A DNA stretch of 17,575 nt. Source: CAUPWF01 sp964367905. Its GTDB lineage: Bacteria; Bacillota; Clostridia; Lachnospirales; Lachnospiraceae. Below are positions 14,386 to 17,575 of this stretch, piece by piece (position 1 is the stretch's first letter; each line of letters opens with the position of its first letter). The translations under genes and the position numbers were made by a program. The notes under the pieces are model-generated. The model searched no databases, had not been told where the DNA came from, and saw only the letters and a list, made by a program, of their open reading frames with translations. The stretch lies in NCBI GenBank assembly GCA_964367905.1, contig CAYIZP010000049.1, positions 1-17,575 of the forward strand, read 5' to 3'.

Positions 14386-16729
14386 TGATTCTAACTCCTC
14401 TCCATATCATCCATCCCCAAAGTGTTATGCTTAATATAGTCATTCCAATTCCAATTCGTATATAAGGAGGACTGAAAGTCAAACTGATTTCACTTTCTCC
14501 TTCTTCTAGAGGAATACCTACAAATGCTGTATTCACTGCTTCCACTTTAACTTCTTGCTGATTTACATGTGCTTTCATCCCCTTTTGCATTGGAATTGTA
14601 GTAACAAAATATCCTGCTTCTTCCATCTCTATTGTGCCTTTCATTAAAACTTCATCTCCCATGTTCTCATCTTCTGCATAAATAAACTCTGAATACTCCA
14701 TACTAGCAAATTCTGAACCTTGCATTACCCAGATTTCTAAATCTTCTATCTCGAATGTTCCTTTTGTTTGGATAGGAATCCCTTCCATTTCCTTGATGCC
14801 TGAAATCACATAGGTAAATTCATAATTTTCATTTGGATAGGGAGCGTTCTCTGATGCTAATTTATTTCTTGTATTCTGGATATCAATCACTACTTCCTTT
14901 CCATCCAGGCTACCCACTTCAAACGCGATATAGTAAATGCTATCTGCCCTCGAATCTGGTAAATATAATTCGTATTGACCTTGTTCTATTTCTCTGACTT
15001 CATACTCCTCTTGCTTTATAAATTCGGAATCAACCTCCACCTTCTTGACTTCTTCACTTTGAACTACTGTGGTAGTATTTAATATTTCCATTTGCACTTG
15101 AGTATCTAGTTGATGCAACTGTTCTTCTGAAATCAGATTACTTGTACCATATGCCCTTGGTACTGCATTCTGATTCTCAGCTAACACAGCATCTTCCCTC
15201 TCTAACACAACCTCATATCCATAGGGAATATAATCTTGCGTTGTCTCTAGATATCTAACTCCTTGTTGTTGTAAGAAAAAAGGTTGAGATACACTAAGTA
15301 GTGCCACGCGATTATTGATTCGAATGGGATTATCCATAATCTCATTATAGTAATTGCTATATAACGCATTTCCCGTGGATGTATACATCGAACTCCTTGT
15401 AGCTCCTGGTGTGAGTAATTGATTTGCAGTTTGATATTGGTTTGAAAAGCTATCGAATCTATAATTCTTATCTTGGTAGAATTCTTCTCGCTCTTCTTCT
15501 GTAAAATGAGAAACCCGTGTCTGCTTTTCTGTGATAAATGTATCTTCCTGATGTATAAAAACACTTCCTCCTACAATTGCTATTGTATATATTCCTATAC
15601 ACTGGGTAATCCTTTTCCAATGTATTCTCTCTTTATTACACAGATAGATTTGAAATGTTATAACAAGAACTACTACAATTACTAGATCTAAAATCATCCA
15701 ACTTATATACTCTGACTCTTGCTGCGCCCACACAATTCCCATCAGAATTGGTATGACCCATATTACCCTTCTAATTTTTTTCTTTTTGATTTCTTGTAAC
15801 GTTAGTATGCTAATAAGAATCACAACTGGTAAAAATGGCATTAGAATCTTAGGTCTTGCATACAAAAAACCATTCAATATATAAGGAATCGCTTCTAACA
15901 CAAAAGCCATACACACAATTCCACTGGTTACTCGATATCTCCTCACTCCAAGCGATAGAAAAAAGAGAGTTAATGTCAGAATTGTTAATCCAACACCATA
16001 CGGGTCATACAGCACTCCTTCAAAATCAAAATTTATCTGCCATAGATTCACACTATCTGCAGCACTTCCGCCATCCTTTATCCCTACTTGTGATAAGATG
16101 ACACTGGCTGTAGGCAGTAATAAGAATCCTGCCATGCCTATCCCTAATGCAACCAACTTGATAAACGATGGTGTTGTCTTCCAAAAAGCTTTCGGATTAT
16201 AAAAATAAAGGAATAAATACAGAACCGCAATACAAGCAATTGCATAATAATAGCTATGTATCAATATCATAAAAATACTAAATGGTAATAGCCATCTTTT
16301 TCTCTTTTCTTCCATCTGGGCAATCGCAATCATCCCGAGAATTAAGAATGGCATATAGTTGATAAATACGATTTGTCTATGTAGATGAAAGAAACAATTA
16401 GCGGACAAAAATAGTATCGTCCCCACTATCGATTCTCTTTTTTCAACACCAAAGACTCTAAGCAATTGATACATTCCGACTATAGATAATCCATATAGTA
16501 GAATCATGTAGCCTGCAATAATATATTCCATTGGCAAAAAGGGTAAAAATAAACTAATGATAATATCTGGACGCAGAATTCCATAATATGAATAATCATA
16601 GATATTCGTCCCTCCTCCTAATGGTAAAAGATATGGTATTAATTCTCCTGTCTCATATATTGTATCTCTCATTGTTTCGGCAATTGAAACGTACTGACTG
16701 TACCAATCTGTAGTTGATCCAAATAACAT
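14366..16729 (-). CDS. YfhO-family GT-C membrane glycosyltransferase, possibly lacking its first helix
   Basis: 787 aa from the ATG at 16729, which has AGAGGG 5 nt upstream. The frame is open 42 codons further, but that part is not membrane-like and looks non-coding. Many helices fill residues 60-430, then a soluble beta-rich extracellular domain runs to about 755, with one last helix (about 757-777) and a charged tail. The text STTDWYSQY near the N-terminus matches the first external loop of YfhO proteins; in GT-C enzymes the catalytic Asp lies in this loop. Normally a helix of about 20 residues precedes it; here no hydrophobic segment exists upstream, so the N-terminus may be truncated. YfhO/GtlB enzymes move sugars from undecaprenyl phosphate to lipoteichoic acid or other surface polymers, which fits the GT2 and GtrA neighbours. 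Confidence 0.85.
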   Translation of the reverse strand: MLFGSTTDWYSQYVSIAETMRDTIYETGELIPYLLPLGGGTNIYDYSYYGILRPDIIISLFLPFLPMEYIIAGYMILLYGLSIVGMYQLLRVFGVEKRESIVGTILFLSANCFFHLHRQIVFINYMPFLILGMIAIAQMEEKRKRWLLPFSIFMILIHSYYYAIACIAVLYLFLYFYNPKAFWKTTPSFIKLVALGIGMAGFLLLPTASVILSQVGIKDGGSAADSVNLWQINFDFEGVLYDPYGVGLTILTLTLFFLSLGVRRYRVTSGIVCMAFVLEAIPYILNGFLYARPKILMPFLPVVILISILTLQEIKKKKIRRVIWVIPILMGIVWAQQESEYISWMILDLVIVVVLVITFQIYLCNKERIHWKRITQCIGIYTIAIVGGSVFIHQEDTFITEKQTRVSHFTEEEREEFYQDKNYRFDSFSNQYQTANQLLTPGATRSSMYTSTGNALYSNYYNEIMDNPIRINNRVALLSVSQPFFLQQQGVRYLETTQDYIPYGYEVVLEREDAVLAENQNAVPRAYGTSNLISEEQLHQLDTQVQMEILNTTTVVQSEEVKKVEVDSEFIKQEEYEVREIEQGQYELYLPDSRADSIYYIAFEVGSLDGKEVVIDIQNTRNKLASENAPYPNENYEFTYVISGIKEMEGIPIQTKGTFEIEDLEIWVMQGSEFASMEYSEFIYAEDENMGDEVLMKGTIEMEEAGYFVTTIPMQKGMKAHVNQQEVKVEAVNTAFVGIPLEEGESEISLTFSPPYIRIGIGMTILSITLWGWMIWRGVRINEDKRE

Positions 16730-17025
16730 ATCTACCCTCTCTTTCATTGTTATAATTGAAGTATAAAATCTATAAGTGACTATAAAGTGACACTGATCGC
16801 TCTTCCCCCCCTTCGCATTATGCATGATATGTGTGTCTAATTGCACACTGTGCAATGCTCCACATTATTGCAAATCTGTTTGGCGGGATATGTAATTTAA
16901 ATTCATGTTGCGAAATTGTATTGATTCCCCATTGCTTCATTCTAGTATTATGTGCTAATATTCCCGAAAAAGGGATGTATTTTTTCAACATTTTCCCTAA
17001 AATAAAACCTGGAGGTATTAATAAC
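16730..17025. other. Divergent intergenic region
   Basis: 296 bp between the YfhO-like gene (minus) and the SLC13 transporter (plus). It holds a perfect inverted repeat at 16840-16856, a run of seven C (16805-16811), and a repeated AGTGAC (near 16775-16790). A TATACT box on the minus strand (16760-16765) could serve the seven-gene run but has no good -35. On the plus strand TTGATT with TAGTAT (near 16921-16948) is a weak promoter candidate for the transporter. No confident promoter or terminator can be named, and no coding remnant was recognised. Confidence 0.4.
16840..16856. repeat. Perfect 8-bp inverted repeat, possible operator
   Basis: ATTGCACA, one central C, TGTGCAAT. The arms are fully complementary and there is no T tract, so it looks more like a binding site for a dimeric regulator than a terminator. 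It lies 111 bp before the YfhO-like start and 170 bp before the transporter start. Confidence 0.5.
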
Positions 17026-17575
17026 ATGAACAAAAAGAACAACAACCGTATTATTTCCATCCTAATAGGTCCTGCGCTATACTTTATCTTAAAGTATGCA
17101 CTAGTAGGAACCTTTACCCCCGAGGCTGCTAGCGCCATCGGAACATCCGCTTGGATGATTGCTTGGTGGGTATCTGGACCTGTAGGATTAGGTGCCACCG
17201 CAATTATCCCGGTAGCAGTAAACGCAATATTTCCATTCGTGCCTATGGAAACTATCATCACTCAATATGCATCAGGGACTATCATCCTGTTATTCGGTGC
17301 TTGCTTGTTAACCCTTCCTTGGGTTACTACTGGTCTTGATCGACGTTTGGCCTTAACTGCTTTGCGACTTGTAGGACCGAATGTCAAGAGTCAAATCATT
17401 GTTTGGTTCCTTATTTCCGTTGTATTCAGCGCATTATTACCTAATACTGTTGTTGTAACACTCCTTGCACCTGTTGCAGTAGCTATGATTCGATTCTTCG
17501 GTGTTGAAGATCTTGGCAAGTGCGATTTCGCTGGTCCAATTCTTCTTGCGATATGTTACGGTGCCATCATCGGTG
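17026..17575 (+). CDS. SLC13/DASS-family anion transporter, N-terminal part (cut by window end)
   Basis: 183 codons are visible; the frame is open at the window edge. The start ATG follows GGAGG by 10 nt. The visible part has helices separated by short loops and shows the DASS pattern: WWVSGPVGLGATAIIPVAVN (47-66), then 'LDRRLALTALRLVG' and a helix ending in LPNTVVVTLLAPVAV. The last segment matches the first SNT substrate/sodium motif of the family, here PNT in place of SNT. Members import di- or tricarboxylates, sulfate or related anions with sodium; the substrate cannot be told. It is the only plus-strand gene and is divergent from the seven-gene run. Confidence 0.85.
   Translation, partial: MNKKNNNRIISILIGPALYFILKYALVGTFTPEAASAIGTSAWMIAWWVSGPVGLGATAIIPVAVNAIFPFVPMETIITQYASGTIILLFGACLLTLPWVTTGLDRRLALTALRLVGPNVKSQIIVWFLISVVFSALLPNTVVVTLLAPVAVAMIRFFGVEDLGKCDFAGPILLAICYGAIIG

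Noticed and set aside
16730..16855. 42-codon N-terminal extension of the YfhO-like frame
   Set aside because: The extension is not hydrophobic, includes the inverted repeat and the G/C run, and has no ribosome binding site at its first ATG; the ATG at 16729 has AGAGGG at a proper distance.
16961..16982. Hairpin TTCCC/GGGA followed by a T run before the SLC13 gene
   Set aside because: The stem has only four sound pairs and lies in the 5' region of the transporter gene, too weak to call a terminator.
16818..17261. 147-codon minus-strand frame over the divergent region and the transporter start
   Set aside because: It is antisense to the clear SLC13 coding sequence, and no family resemblance was found.

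Overview
The window looks like a low-GC Gram-positive chromosome, most likely a gut or anaerobic Clostridia member of Lachnospiraceae type. The reasons are the AT-rich sequence, strong AGGAGG-type ribosome binding sites, the clostridial polyamine cluster, and a YfhO/GtrA/GT2 cell-surface glycosylation set. No tRNA, rRNA, CRISPR array, transposase or phage gene was seen. Almost everything is on the minus strand; only the last, cut-off gene is on the plus strand.

Layout from low to high coordinates. (1) 4-1029: a MoeA-like molybdopterin-binding protein with a C-terminal four-cysteine motif. Its promoter has the same geometry as the promoter of the nearby toxin-antitoxin operon. (2) 1105-1637: decayed gene pieces (a thioesterase tail, an unrecognised 76-codon piece and a Dabb-like piece) and a terminator. 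(3) 1638-2217: a YefM/YoeB toxin-antitoxin operon with a clear promoter and three GTAC half-sites 12 bp apart. (4) 2290-7782: a tight five-gene polyamine operon in the order speA, speE, speB, carboxy(nor)spermidine dehydrogenase, carboxy(nor)spermidine decarboxylase. It runs arginine to agmatine to putrescine to spermidine and carries enzymes for two different spermidine routes. (5) 7783-8159: a strong promoter, a leader of about 340 nt with a long-range closing stem and several hairpins, and an intrinsic terminator before speA. This is a candidate riboswitch, attenuator or stand-alone structured RNA. (6) 8207-16729: a seven-gene run without promoter-sized gaps: YfhO-like GT-C enzyme, GtrA-like flippase, GT2 polyprenyl-phosphate glycosyltransferase, ABC ATPase, FtsX-type permease, OmpR-type response regulator and histidine kinase. 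(7) 16730-17025: a divergent intergenic region with a perfect inverted repeat, followed by a partial SLC13/DASS transporter.

How the genes may work together: the first three genes of the seven-gene run match the known three-component scheme in which a GT2 loads a sugar on undecaprenyl phosphate, GtrA flips it and a YfhO-type GT-C enzyme transfers it to a surface polymer. Co-transcription with an antimicrobial-peptide-type ABC/FtsX transporter and its two-component system suggests one envelope-stress or envelope-modification module. The most promising undescribed items are that seven-gene module, the structured speA leader, and the shared operator architecture of the toxin-antitoxin operon and the molybdopterin gene. 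All identities come from reading motifs; no database search was run.
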